From NCBI GenBank assembly GCA_964577115.1, contig CAZNXJ010000008.1:124001-188000 (forward strand): a stretch of 64,000 nucleotides of DNA, in the 5' to 3' direction. Both the position numbers and the translations under genes were made by a program. Under the pieces are notes generated by a model. The model saw only the letters and a program-made list of their open reading frames with translations, did not search any database and had not been told where the DNA came from. Of the stretch, positions 45,099-53,958 are shown piece by piece (the stretch's first letter is position 1; every line of letters begins with the position of its first letter). Origin of the DNA: CAZNXJ01 sp964577115 (GTDB lineage Bacteria > Planctomycetota > Planctomycetia > Pirellulales > Pirellulaceae).

Positions 45099-45599
45099 TC
45101 ACTCGAGCCGCCCGCTAACCGAGTCGCCTTCGTCGACCGTCTCGAGTTCGTGCTCGAAGTGCTTGATCGCCTGCTCGGGATTGAGGTTGAAGATCGCGCG
45201 GCCTTCGGTCGTCCACTTGCCGTCTTCGAAGAGGAACACGGCCGTGGCCGCACGCAGGTTCCCGACCGCTTCGACATCTTCCATGCCGCCGCCTTCGATG
45301 GCCTGGAAGCTGATCGTGACGCCCACCAGGGCGCGGAGGTTTCCGGAATCGCGATCGCGAGCGAAGCGCACCTGGCGATCGAATTCGCAATTGGTCCACT
45401 CTAGGCCGCGCGGCTTCCCGCTTTGTGCAGCCAGTGTAACGAAGCGTGCTTCCAGCCATTCTCGGCGCAGGGCAAATGCCTTGCGGGCGAGCTGGAGACG
45501 TGCTTCGCGGCGACGGATTCGCCAGGCCGGAAGCAGTGCGAGACCCATGACGGCCAGAAGGCCAGCGGCGAGAGCTAACAACCACCAGTTTACCGGCAT
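45099..45599 (-). CDS. Membrane-anchored hypothetical protein
   Basis: A 166-residue protein with an N-terminal membrane segment (WWLLALAAGLLAVMGLALLPAW) followed by a basic stretch (RIRRREARLQLARKAFALRREWLEARF) and a beta-rich soluble domain (ALVGVTISFQAIEGG, AVFLFEDGKWTTEGRAIFNL). The cytoplasmic domain shows a nuclear-transport-factor-like alternation but I cannot assign a family. Similar proteins recur in planctomycetes. The ATG at 45599 begins the membrane segment. Convergent with acnA. Confidence 0.75.
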   Translation of the reverse strand: MPVNWWLLALAAGLLAVMGLALLPAWRIRRREARLQLARKAFALRREWLEARFVTLAAQSGKPRGLEWTNCEFDRQVRFARDRDSGNLRALVGVTISFQAIEGGGMEDVEAVGNLRAATAVFLFEDGKWTTEGRAIFNLNPEQAIKHFEHELETVDEGDSVSGRLE

Positions 45600-46093
45600 G
45601 GTGAGACACTCCCATTGTCTCGCGAGGGGCGCCCCCAACGGCGCGGGCTACGAGAACGATGCTGCTCGTAGAGAGCGTCAGTCGCGCGCAACTGATTCTA
45701 GATCCACCGACCTCGCCCGGGCAACTAAATTTTCGCGGCGCTCGCGTTTTGAGCCTTTTCGACTGCCGAAAACGCGTCGCGGTTGCCACCCTTCGCAGCA
45801 AGGGGCTCGATACACGTAGCTGCACGACGTACCGAGGCTGCGCCCCCTGGAATACGTTCCTCAGAACGTTCACATTGACCGAAAAGGGACGCAATCCGGA
45901 GGCCACACGCGATTCTTCAAAGACAAGTCCATTTGGAATCTGCCAAGCTCGGGCAACATTCGTCGAACAGCGAATCGGCAAGCCGACTTTTGTCGGTCCG
46001 CTGGCAGCCAGGCACGCGTCCGCCCGCATCGAGAACGCAGGGCCGGCCTGAAAGTGGTGATGTGGAGTTCCCGTGACGATGTGGAGAGTGTGA
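45600..46093. other. Divergent intergenic region, nothing recognised
   Basis: Between the membrane-anchored protein and the zinc-ribbon protein. Open frames here are poor in coding character. It presumably holds both promoters; I see no clear operator, repeat or RNA gene. Confidence 0.4.
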
Positions 46094-46831
46094 ATGCCGA
46101 TCGAGAGTCAGTGTCCGGGGTGTGGGCGTACACTGCGTGTGGCCGACGAACATGCAGGCAAGCAGGCGCGCTGTCCGGTGTGCGAAACCATTTATACGGT
46201 TCCGAGCAGCTCGGCACTGTTTACTCCTCCTCCCGCGACTCCTCCCGCGACACGCGAGCCGCTACCGTCCGACGAAGCCTTCCCGTCGTGGAAACCGTCC
46301 GCGGCACCAACGATCGGCGATGCGTGGTTCCTAAAAGCGTCCAACGGCCAAGTCTATGGCCCCGTGCCTCGTGCAACGCTCGACCGCTGGTACGATGAGG
46401 GCCGAGTCGACCAGAAATGCCTGGTTCGCTCGAGTCCGGAGGCCCGCTGGCAGCCGGCCGAAGAAATTTATCCCGCGCTCGCCAGAGCGAAGCGAGCTTG
46501 GACGACCACCTCGGCGGGCAGCAGTGCAGTTCCGCCAGTCGGCTCTCATACGGGCGGTGAAGTCCATTACCGGGCGCCTCATCGCGGCGTTGTTATCTTA
46601 GTGCTGGGCATCCTGGCCTGGTCGTGTAGCTGCCCGCTGTTTGGAATTCCTGCTTGGGTGATGGGTTCGCATGACCTTCGGGAAATGCGCGCCGGGCGCA
46701 TGGACCGATCGGGCGAAAGTCTGACTCAGATCGGGCGCATATTGGGGATGGTGAATGTCATCATCGCGCTGATCGGACTCGCGTTTGGCGTCCTTTCACT
46801 CGTGCTCGGAGCCGTCGCGGCCGGGCTCTGA
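46094..46831 (+). CDS. Zinc-ribbon, GYF_2 and DUF4190 membrane protein
   Basis: A 245-residue protein with three modules: an N-terminal zinc ribbon (CPGCGRTLRVADEHAGKQARCPVC, residues 7-30), a central GYF_2 domain (WFLKASNGQVYGPVPRATLDRWYDEGRVDQKCLVRSSPEARWQPAEEI, about 77-125), and a C-terminal DUF4190 with two membrane segments (LVLGILAWSCSCPLFGIPAWVMGSHDLREMRAGRMDRSGE). This combination is common in planctomycetes; GYF modules bind proline-rich peptides. Function unknown. GGAG precedes the ATG. Confidence 0.88.
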   Translation: MPIESQCPGCGRTLRVADEHAGKQARCPVCETIYTVPSSSALFTPPPATPPATREPLPSDEAFPSWKPSAAPTIGDAWFLKASNGQVYGPVPRATLDRWYDEGRVDQKCLVRSSPEARWQPAEEIYPALARAKRAWTTTSAGSSAVPPVGSHTGGEVHYRAPHRGVVILVLGILAWSCSCPLFGIPAWVMGSHDLREMRAGRMDRSGESLTQIGRILGMVNVIIALIGLAFGVLSLVLGAVAAGL

Positions 46832-46888
46832 CGGCCTTGCCAATCGGCACGTCGCTATCGTCACAATCCCTTTCGAAACGGGCAACAC

Positions 46889-47803
46889 ATGCTGCTGGGA
46901 GCTCATATGTCCATCGCGGGCGGCTATTACAAAGCTGCCGACGCCGCGGCGGAGCATGGTATGGACGTCGTACAGATCTTCACGCGCAATACGAATCAGT
47001 GGAAAGCCAAGCCGCTCACCCCGGAAGAAGCGCAGCAGTTTTCCGATGCTTGCGCGCGCCATGGCCTGCGCCACCCCATCGCGCATGCCAGCTACCTGAT
47101 TAACCTCGCGAGTTCCGATACCGAATTGCGCCGCAAATCGGTGGACGCGATGGTGCTCGAACTCGAACGCGCCGACGCCCTCGGCCTGGAGGGAGTCGTC
47201 GTGCATCCCGGTGCGTCGATGGGCAACAGCGAACAACAAGGTCTGGAACTAATCGTCGCGGCGCTAGATGAAGTCTGCGAACGTCTTCCGGACGGCCGAG
47301 CGAAAATACTTCTGGAAAACACGGCGGGGCAGGGGACGTGTCTCGGGTGGCGTTTCGAACACCTGGGCTTCATGCTCGAACGAGCAGCGCAGCCACAGCG
47401 GCTCGGCGTGTGCCTCGATACCTGCCACGCCTTTGCGGCCGGCTACGGGCTGGCAACCGCTCGCGAATACCGCGAAACCATGGATGAACTCGACAAACAC
47501 GTTGGTATCGAGCGGGTTCGCGCGTGGCACGTTAACGACAGCAAGCGGGAGCGCGGCTCGCGCGTTGACAGGCACGACCATATCGGCTGTGGAAAGCTTG
47601 GCCTCGAACCGTTTTGGCGACTGCTACGCGACTCGCGCTGGCGCCACGTGCCCAAGTATCTGGAAACAAACAAAGGCGAGCGGAATGGAGAAACATACGA
47701 CGCGCGCAACCTGCTTGTTCTTCAAACGCTCGCTCGCCAGCGGTCCTTCGCCAGCGTCCCCGCGGCCATCGACGCCATCGGAGGTCTCGTCCAAGAGGCG
47801 TAA
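46889..47803 (+). CDS. nfo: Endonuclease IV (deoxyribonuclease IV)
   Basis: A 304-residue TIM-barrel AP endonuclease that cuts DNA 5' to abasic sites and repairs oxidative 3' blocks. Zinc-ligand motifs are present: GAHMSIAGGYYKA, PIAHASYLINLAS, VVHPGAS, ILLENTAGQGT, LGVCLDTCHAFAAGY, WHVNDSKRERGSRVDRHDHIGCG and YLETNKG. The length is typical (about 280-305). It starts 57 bases after the zinc-ribbon gene on the same strand; no strong ribosome site is seen before the ATG. Confidence 0.97.
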   Translation: MLLGAHMSIAGGYYKAADAAAEHGMDVVQIFTRNTNQWKAKPLTPEEAQQFSDACARHGLRHPIAHASYLINLASSDTELRRKSVDAMVLELERADALGLEGVVVHPGASMGNSEQQGLELIVAALDEVCERLPDGRAKILLENTAGQGTCLGWRFEHLGFMLERAAQPQRLGVCLDTCHAFAAGYGLATAREYRETMDELDKHVGIERVRAWHVNDSKRERGSRVDRHDHIGCGKLGLEPFWRLLRDSRWRHVPKYLETNKGERNGETYDARNLLVLQTLARQRSFASVPAAIDAIGGLVQEA

Positions 47804-47810
47804 CCACGTC

Positions 47811-47850
47811 ATCCCTCCGCATCATCCGTGTCTATCCGTATCATCCGTGG
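47811..47850. repeat. Short imperfect tandem repeat
   Basis: CATCC- and TCCGT-containing units of about 9-10 bases (ATCATCCGTG, TCTATCCGT, ATCATCCGTGG) follow the nfo stop and overlap the end of the convergent permease gene. This ATCCGTG-type motif resembles short intergenic elements I have seen in planctomycete and other genomes. No second copy is evident here. Confidence 0.35.
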
Positions 47851-49409
47851 TTCTCGTCCGCCTCCTTCGGAATTTCACTCCCATGCGGATCTCGTTCTGG
47901 CCGATCCAGCTCGGCGGCCAGCCGATCGCGTAGCCAACCATCAATAAAGTGCTCGGCACGGCCCGCCGACTCATGCAGCCGCTCATCCTCGACAGAATAA
48001 TGGTGCGCAAGGTAGCTCTCCCAAAGCCGGTGCGCTCGCACGACGCGCAGAGCATCATTGCGGCCCGTGTCGGTCAGCTGCCAGCCGTTGGCCCCGCGTA
48101 CGATGCGCCGCTCGAGTGCGAGCTTGGCCAATGCGACCTGGCGGAAGAGGCGTTCGCTGCGGCCACCGGCGTTCGAAAGCAGCTCGGCGCTAGGGCTCGG
48201 CGCGATCCCCGCCTGCCGCTCTTCTTCGCGGTAGAGCAAACCGAGCACGTCTTCGGCGGCCATCTTCAAACGCAGCGACCAGCGGTCATGGAGGCGTACA
48301 ACGAGTCCCTGCCGCGGGCTGAAGAGCAGTGCTCCGGCGAACAGCAAGCCGGCCGCCGCGGCCATCATACCGGCGGTGCTGGCATCCACCACGTCCGGGT
48401 ATCCCAGACGCTGAAATACAATAGCGGGCACGGTGACGGCAAGCACGTGGCCGATCAGCGCTGAGAGCGCCGCGATGGTGAGGCTAAGGATGACCATCGT
48501 CGAGAGACGCTCGGTTAGAAGCAGCGCAGTGGCTGGCGGCACAATCAACATCGCAATCACAAGAATGCTTCCGACACTCTCGAAGGCCGCCACGAGTGTC
48601 GCGGCCGTCACGGCCATCAGCACGTAGTGCATGGCGCCGGCCGGGATACCCATGGCATTCGCCAGAGCGGGATCAAACGCGCAAATACGCAGTTCCTTGA
48701 AGAACAGCACGATGAGCACCGCATTTACGAGCAGCATCGCGCCGTTCACCACCGCCGCGCGCGGTACGTCCCAGTTGGCCAATCGGTCGAGCACGACGTT
48801 TTCGAGAGTTCCGTAGAGCACGCAGTCGGGGTCGAGGTCCACCTGGTCAGCCACGAGGCGCATGAGCAAGAGGCCCAATGCAAAGAGCGTCGTAAACACG
48901 ACGCCCAACGCCGCGCTGGACTCGACGTTACCCCAGCGCGTTACCCATTGCGAGGCCAGCGCACAGAAGACGCCCAGTGCCGTGGCACCGCCGAGCAGGA
49001 TTGCGTGCTTCGAGGCTTCATAGCCGCCCTCGGCGAGCCAGCCGCTCTCTCGGAGCGACTGCGCAGCCACGAACGCGATCACGATGCCTGGAAGCGCGGC
49101 GTGGCTGATCGCGTCCCCCATCATGCTCAGCTTCCGGACCACGAGGAAATTGCCGGGTGCCGCGCACGCCATCGCAGCCAGTGCGCCGGTCACGACAATC
49201 CACGTGTCGATCGCATCCCATTGTTCGAGCCGAGCGAACACTTCCTCGCCCACGCCCGACGCCCACATCGCGGCTCCGACCACCAGCAGCAGAGCCCCAA
49301 GTGCCAGCACCGCGGTTCGCAGGTTCGGCGAGCGCAACCACGGCACCGGTCGAGCAAAGACGCGGCGAATGGATTGAGCGATGCGGGGCATGGGCGTGCT
49401 GTCAGTCAT
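47841..49409 (-). CDS. Metal ABC permease fused to a DtxR/MntR-like domain (second permease)
   Basis: A 522-residue protein. Residues about 20-360 form the ABC-3 type permease with eight or so membrane segments (MMGDAISHAALPGIVIAF is the coupling-region signature). The C-terminal 130 residues are cytoplasmic and resemble DtxR/MntR: a winged-helix-like part, LTDTGRNDALRVVRAHRLWESYL (matching the metal-binding H-x-x-x-E region), and AGRAEHFID for the E-H metal pair; the Cys/Asp of the primary site is Gly. The ATG at 49409 opens the natural N-terminus. Last gene of the Mn/Zn importer operon. Confidence 0.87.
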   Translation of the reverse strand: MTDSTPMPRIAQSIRRVFARPVPWLRSPNLRTAVLALGALLLVVGAAMWASGVGEEVFARLEQWDAIDTWIVVTGALAAMACAAPGNFLVVRKLSMMGDAISHAALPGIVIAFVAAQSLRESGWLAEGGYEASKHAILLGGATALGVFCALASQWVTRWGNVESSAALGVVFTTLFALGLLLMRLVADQVDLDPDCVLYGTLENVVLDRLANWDVPRAAVVNGAMLLVNAVLIVLFFKELRICAFDPALANAMGIPAGAMHYVLMAVTAATLVAAFESVGSILVIAMLIVPPATALLLTERLSTMVILSLTIAALSALIGHVLAVTVPAIVFQRLGYPDVVDASTAGMMAAAAGLLFAGALLFSPRQGLVVRLHDRWSLRLKMAAEDVLGLLYREEERQAGIAPSPSAELLSNAGGRSERLFRQVALAKLALERRIVRGANGWQLTDTGRNDALRVVRAHRLWESYLAHHYSVEDERLHESAGRAEHFIDGWLRDRLAAELDRPERDPHGSEIPKEADENHG

Positions 49410-49462
49410 TGAAAGTCGAAAATAAACGGACGTCACCGAGCAGCTGCGACACGCGAGCGGCT

Positions 49463-50809
49463 CTAAAGCGGATGAGGGCTCTGGGGCGGCCCTTCCTCCG
49501 GCAGGGCATCGGCAAGTCGCCGCTCCAATTCCTTGCGCAGTTCGGTATCGAGCACGTGCTCGATTTCATCAGCGCCACGATCCACGTGGGCTGGAGCCAC
49601 ATGTGCGTAGTGAATGAGGTACAGTTCCCAGAGCCGGTGATGATGCACGACACGCGCCGCCTGCTCGCGACCACTTTCCGTCAGCACGACGCGCTCGCCC
49701 TCGACGCGCACCAGCCTATCATTCGCAGCGCGGCGTACTTTGCGCCGCAGCTCGCGTTCGGTCCATCCCCGCCACTCGAGCAACTCTTGAAACGTGGCAC
49801 CTTGGTCCCAGACATCGACCTCGTGCCGCGCAGAGCGTTGTTCGGCTATTTCGTAAAGGGATCGCAGCACGTGCTGCACGCCAGTTCGCCGCCGCAAGCG
49901 CGCTCGAACAACCCAGCGCGGCAAAAGCCCGCGCTGCGTACCGAGCAATAAACTGACGCCAAAGAAAAAGGCCCCGACCAATACGATCGTGGCTCCCGTG
50001 GCCACTCGGGGAATGACGGCGCTGATGGCGACACCAATCAGCGAGCTGACTCCGCCGAGCGCGCCCGCGATCCAGACCATCGTCGAAAGTCGCTCGGTCC
50101 AAAACCGCGCAGCCGCCGCAGGCACGATCAGCAGCGCGACGACGAGCAGCAGCCCCACACTTTGAAGGCCAATGACCGCCACCGTCACGACCAGTGCCAT
50201 GAGCAGCTGGTCGAGCACGAATGTGGGCCACCCTTGCGCCTGCGCGAAGCGCTCGTCGAAACATAGCACCGTGAATTCTTTGAACAGCAGCGCACATACC
50301 AGCAGTGCGATCAGGCTGATGAACAAAATTCCTTGGACATCGCTGGCCATCATCGAGGCGGCCTTGCCATAGATGAAATGACTCAGCCCTGCGGCGTTGC
50401 CCGAGGGAAGCCGCTGGATCACGGTCAGCAGCGAAATGCCGATGCCAAAGAACACGCTCAGCACAATCGCCAGCGCCGCATCGTCCTTCAGCCGTGTCGT
50501 TCGGCGAATCAACGTCGTGGCAAAGACGCCCGCAACGCCGCTGACAGCGGCGCCGGTGAGCAGCAGGGCCAGCGACTTACCCTGTCCCGGCGCCCAATAT
50601 TCGGCCAGCATGAAGGCCAGGGCGATCCCGGGCAGCGCGGCGTGGCTGACGACGTCGCCGAGCAGCGCTCGCTTGCGCATCAGCATGAACACGCCCACGA
50701 CGCCTGCGCACATGCCGAGCACCATGGTGCCCAGCAACACGACGCGTGTGTTGTAATCGCGCAGCGACACCAGGCGCAGCAACTCGGTCCAAATTTCCGC
50801 CAGCACCAT
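49463..50809 (-). CDS. Metal ABC permease fused to a DtxR/MntR-like domain (first permease)
   Basis: A 448-residue protein: an ABC-3 permease with eight or so membrane segments (ALLGDVVSHAALPGIALAF signature), then a cytoplasmic winged-helix domain (TFQELLEWRGWTERELRRKVRRAANDRLVRVEGERVVLTESG) and a DtxR-like dimerisation/metal helix pair (HHHRLWELYL and ADEIEHVLD). The H, E and E-H residues that bind metal in DtxR and MntR are kept, and D replaces the primary-site Cys, as acidic residues do in MntR. It may sense cytoplasmic metal at the pore or bind DNA. AAGG precedes the ATG at 50809. Confidence 0.88.
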   Translation of the reverse strand: MVLAEIWTELLRLVSLRDYNTRVVLLGTMVLGMCAGVVGVFMLMRKRALLGDVVSHAALPGIALAFMLAEYWAPGQGKSLALLLTGAAVSGVAGVFATTLIRRTTRLKDDAALAIVLSVFFGIGISLLTVIQRLPSGNAAGLSHFIYGKAASMMASDVQGILFISLIALLVCALLFKEFTVLCFDERFAQAQGWPTFVLDQLLMALVVTVAVIGLQSVGLLLVVALLIVPAAAARFWTERLSTMVWIAGALGGVSSLIGVAISAVIPRVATGATIVLVGAFFFGVSLLLGTQRGLLPRWVVRARLRRRTGVQHVLRSLYEIAEQRSARHEVDVWDQGATFQELLEWRGWTERELRRKVRRAANDRLVRVEGERVVLTESGREQAARVVHHHRLWELYLIHYAHVAPAHVDRGADEIEHVLDTELRKELERRLADALPEEGPPQSPHPL

Positions 50810-50906
50810 GGTCACCTTGCCCCGGGCATGTTCGGCCCACTTCCTACCGCGCGACTCTGCTTGTCCTCCGCTATTTCACGCTTGCCGCCGTGACGCGTCA
50901 GCGGCC

Positions 50907-51710
50907 TTACGCCTGGCGACGCATCTCGTCGCCGACGCGATCCATCAACGCCAGTTTGCCGCCATACGTCTTGCGCAAATTGTCCGAATGAAAAACTTCG
51001 GAAACCGGCCCGGCAGCAATCAGACGCATGTTCAGCAGCAACACGTGATCGAAATACTCGTCCACGGTCTGCAAATCATGATGGACCACTAGCACGGTCT
51101 TGCCGGCCGTTCGCAATTGTCGCAGCAGTTCGATGACCGCTCGTTCGGTAGCGGCATCCACGCCGGCGAACGGTTCATCCATCAGGTAAAGATCGGCGTC
51201 CTGCACCAAGGCCCGCGCGAGAAAAACACGCTGCTGCTGGCCGCCCGATAATTGACGAATCTGCCGATCAGCAAATCCGCTCATCCCCACCTGCTCGAGA
51301 GCCGCCATTGCTTGCTCGCGCGCCTGCCGATTCACGCGGCGCAGCCAGCCGAGCTTCCGGTAGAGCCCCATCGCCACGACGTCGAGCGCATTGACAGGAA
51401 AGTCCCAATCAACGCTCTCGCGCTGCGGCACATAGCCGACCCGTCCGCGCTGTTCACGGTAAGGTTTGCCGAAGACGAGCACCTCGCCCGATACCTTCGG
51501 CACCAGATCGAGGCAAGCGCTTAGCAGCGTGCTTTTGCCCGCCCCGTTCGGCCCCACGATGGCCACCAGCTTGCCGCGCGGTGCTTCGTAATCAATATCC
51601 CAGAGCACGGGCTTGCGATGGTAGGCGACGGTCAGGTCACGAATCGCGAGCGGACACGTGCTGGGATCCAGCGGGCTGCCGTTTGTCGTCGGGGGGGAAT
51701 GAGCGGTCAT
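50907..51710 (-). CDS. Manganese/zinc ABC transporter ATP-binding protein
   Basis: A 267-residue ABC ATPase with Walker A GPNGAGKST (53-61), signature LSGGQ (154-158), Walker B DLYLMDEPF (about 172-180) and the H-loop histidine (VVHHD). YVPQRESVDWDFPV is the Q-loop region typical of Mn/Zn importers (MntB/SitB/ZnuC group). It powers the importer with the two fused permeases and starts 8 bases after the substrate-binding protein gene stop. Cytoplasmic face of the inner membrane. Confidence 0.94.
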   Translation of the reverse strand: MTAHSPPTTNGSPLDPSTCPLAIRDLTVAYHRKPVLWDIDYEAPRGKLVAIVGPNGAGKSTLLSACLDLVPKVSGEVLVFGKPYREQRGRVGYVPQRESVDWDFPVNALDVVAMGLYRKLGWLRRVNRQAREQAMAALEQVGMSGFADRQIRQLSGGQQQRVFLARALVQDADLYLMDEPFAGVDAATERAVIELLRQLRTAGKTVLVVHHDLQTVDEYFDHVLLLNMRLIAAGPVSEVFHSDNLRKTYGGKLALMDRVGDEMRRQA

Positions 51711-51718
51711 GCTATGCG

Positions 51719-52825
51719 CTATGGCTGCGCTGTCGAGGAATTTGAATTTGCCGCACGCTGCAATTGGCCACGGAATCCCCGCTCGGGAACTTTGCCTCCC
51801 AACGCCTCGGCGATCGTCGTGGCATTATGATCGATCATACCGATATAGGTGCCTTCATACGTTCCCTCAGGTCCCATCGCGTCGGAGAACAACCGACCTC
51901 CGATACGTGCCTCCCAGCCTTTGCTGGCTGCACCTTCCAGCACCGCTCGCAGGTTTGCCTGCGACACGCTCGTTTCAACAAAGATGGCGCGAATCTTCCG
52001 TTCAACGAGAAAATCCACCAGCGCGTTAATATCATTGACACCGGGCTCGGATTCCGTGCTGATTCCCTGCGCCGAACGGACGGGAATGCCATACGCGCGA
52101 CTGAAGTAGGCGAACGCGTCGTGGGCCGTGACGAGCACGCGCTGCGGCTCGGGAATGGATTGAATCGCGTCGCGCACATACGCGTCCAGCTCGGCGAGCT
52201 CCGCAGCGTAGGTGGCGAAGTTGCTCCGGTAGTGCGAGGCGTTATCCGGGTCCAATTGTTCGAGCAGCGTGGCCACTCGCTGGGCGCACTGACGCCACAG
52301 GCTCACGTCCATCCAGACGTGCGGGTCAGGGTGTCCGGGTGCATTGTCGGGGTAGATCAGCACCGAGCGATCGAGCCCCTCCGTAACGGCAAAGACAGCT
52401 CGCCCGCGCCGCTTGACCTGCTCGAGCGCACTTTCCATGCGACCCTCCAGCATCAGGCCGCTGTAAAAAACGACGTCCGCGCGAGCCAGTTGCCGCACGT
52501 CGTTGGCCGTTGGCTTGTAGAGGTGCGGATCGACTCCATCGCCCATGAGTCCGACGACGTGTCCCTTGTCGCCCACAATCCGCTCGACAATGTCCCGCAC
52601 CATGCCGGTCGTGGTGACGACGCGAAACGGGGACTGAAGCGACAGCGGACTCGGTTCCGCCTCGGACGACGTGCCGCAGCCCGAAAGAGCGAGTGTGCAG
52701 AGGAGGGCGAGCGGGAAGGCAACGAACATCGGGGCCCCCAACCGCGCTGCCAACCCCACCGATCTACGGGACAAACGGAACCAATAGGGCGACCGAGTGA
52801 TGTACGCTGAGGGAAGCTCCTGCAT
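51719..52825 (-). CDS. Manganese/zinc ABC transporter substrate-binding lipoprotein
   Basis: A 368-residue periplasmic lipoprotein (hydrophobic segment ending LALSGC) of the cluster A-I metal-binding family. Metal-site motifs are GDGVDPHLYKP with the first His, HPDPHVWMD with the second, VLVTAHDAFAYFSRAYGI with Asp/Glu neighbours, and VFVETSVS-like late ligands. No His-rich loop is seen, which fits manganese rather than zinc, though not decisive. The ATG at 52825 starts the signal. First gene of the operon behind a perfect palindrome. Confidence 0.92.
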   Translation of the reverse strand: MQELPSAYITRSPYWFRLSRRSVGLAARLGAPMFVAFPLALLCTLALSGCGTSSEAEPSPLSLQSPFRVVTTTGMVRDIVERIVGDKGHVVGLMGDGVDPHLYKPTANDVRQLARADVVFYSGLMLEGRMESALEQVKRRGRAVFAVTEGLDRSVLIYPDNAPGHPDPHVWMDVSLWRQCAQRVATLLEQLDPDNASHYRSNFATYAAELAELDAYVRDAIQSIPEPQRVLVTAHDAFAYFSRAYGIPVRSAQGISTESEPGVNDINALVDFLVERKIRAIFVETSVSQANLRAVLEGAASKGWEARIGGRLFSDAMGPEGTYEGTYIGMIDHNATTIAEALGGKVPERGFRGQLQRAANSNSSTAQP

Positions 52826-52895
52826 GGGACGATTTCCGAGGGTGAACGCGGCGACCGCGGCGGGGTTCGGCACACGGAGACTCACAACCGCGAGT

Positions 52896-52911
52896 TTTTG
52901 ATTAATCAAAA
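52896..52911 (-). promoter_or_regulatory. Perfect 16-bp palindrome upstream of the metal importer operon
   Basis: TTTTGATTAATCAAAA is a perfect palindrome in a GC-rich background, 71 bases before the substrate-binding protein start, where an operator would lie. Palindromes of this size and AT content are used by MntR/DtxR-type repressors. The rest of the 370-base region to 53195 has no gene I can support. Confidence 0.65.
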
Positions 52912-53195
52912 CATTGTCAGCTCGGCGGGTCAAAAAAGCAATTCGGCTTTCGGCGGCTTCGAGTTACAGCGAGTGCGGGCGCGAGCGGGCGCTATACAGA
53001 CGTTTAATCTGGCACGTCGGGCGGGCAGTCGAGCAAGTTGCTGCTCGGCCGAGCGGTTTGATGGGGCCCGCCGGTTGGCTCGGTCCGATCGGAAGGTGAG
53101 GGGAAAGTTTGACCGGTCGAAATCGCCTCGCTACGATTTGTCAGGATGCACCGCTCAAGCTGGGCGCGCGAGGCGATTGCCGTAAGGGTGCGACG

Positions 53196-53753
53196 ATGGG
53201 GCTGACGTATTTCAAACGTTACCGGATGGAAATCGACCTACGGCGTTTTGTTCCGGCAACGCGGCCCTTGCCGACCGGGTATCGAATGTTGCCCTGGTCC
53301 GAAGACCTGCTCGAAGCGCACGCGGATGCCAAGTACCGCAGCTTCTGTACGGAAGTGGACGCGAACGTTTTCCCGTGCCTTGGCGATCGAGACGGATGCC
53401 TGCGGCTGATGACCGAGATCACTCGCCGCACGAATTTCATCCCCGGCGCGACCTGGTTGATCCAGGCCGAGCTACCCGAAGGAGGATGGGAGAATTGCGG
53501 CACGATCCAGGGCGTGTCCGACCGCGGAATGTTCGGCGCGATTCAGAACTTGGGCGTCACCCCCGGTCACCGCAACGCAGGGCTGGGTGGGCGACTTCTC
53601 AGTGAGGCGCTTGAAGGCTTTCGCCGCTCCGGTTTGGACCGGGCGTACCTGGAAGTGACAGCGAACAATGTCGGGGCACTGCGGTTGTACGAGCGTTTCG
53701 GTTTTCAGATTGTAAAGACCGTCTACAAGGCCGCCGATGTCGCGTACGCTTGA
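53196..53753 (+). CDS. GNAT family N-acetyltransferase
   Basis: A 185-residue acetyltransferase. The C-terminal half has the acetyl-CoA-binding motif NAGLGGRLLSEALEGFRRSG and the LEVTANNVGALRLYERFGFQIVKTVYKA end. The N-terminal half (EDLLEAHADAKYRSFCTEVDANVFPCLGD) is substrate-specific and not recognised. The ATG at 53196 has AAGGG upstream; a longer TTG-started frame is possible. It lies on the plus strand beside the divergent metal operon. Substrate unknown. Confidence 0.88.
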   Translation: MGLTYFKRYRMEIDLRRFVPATRPLPTGYRMLPWSEDLLEAHADAKYRSFCTEVDANVFPCLGDRDGCLRLMTEITRRTNFIPGATWLIQAELPEGGWENCGTIQGVSDRGMFGAIQNLGVTPGHRNAGLGGRLLSEALEGFRRSGLDRAYLEVTANNVGALRLYERFGFQIVKTVYKAADVAYA

Positions 53754-53958
53754 TGCGGCGCGTCGGCCGAGCGCTCGGCGACGAACGCCGAAGTGCTCCC
53801 ACGCCCCATCCCGATCATTCAGTACGGCTTATCGCCGGCTCGGACGTCGGGCCGCGCGGCCCCTTCTTGCGTGCGCGGCGGAGCGTCTGAACAATGGTCG
53901 GTTTGCCATCGCCCCGGGGGGGCGGTGCCCATAGATCGATAAACCTTTGAGGAACCGC

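Noticed and set aside
53766..53779. GCCGAGCGCTCGGC palindrome after the GNAT gene as terminator
   Set aside because: No T run; GC palindromes of this size are expected in such DNA.
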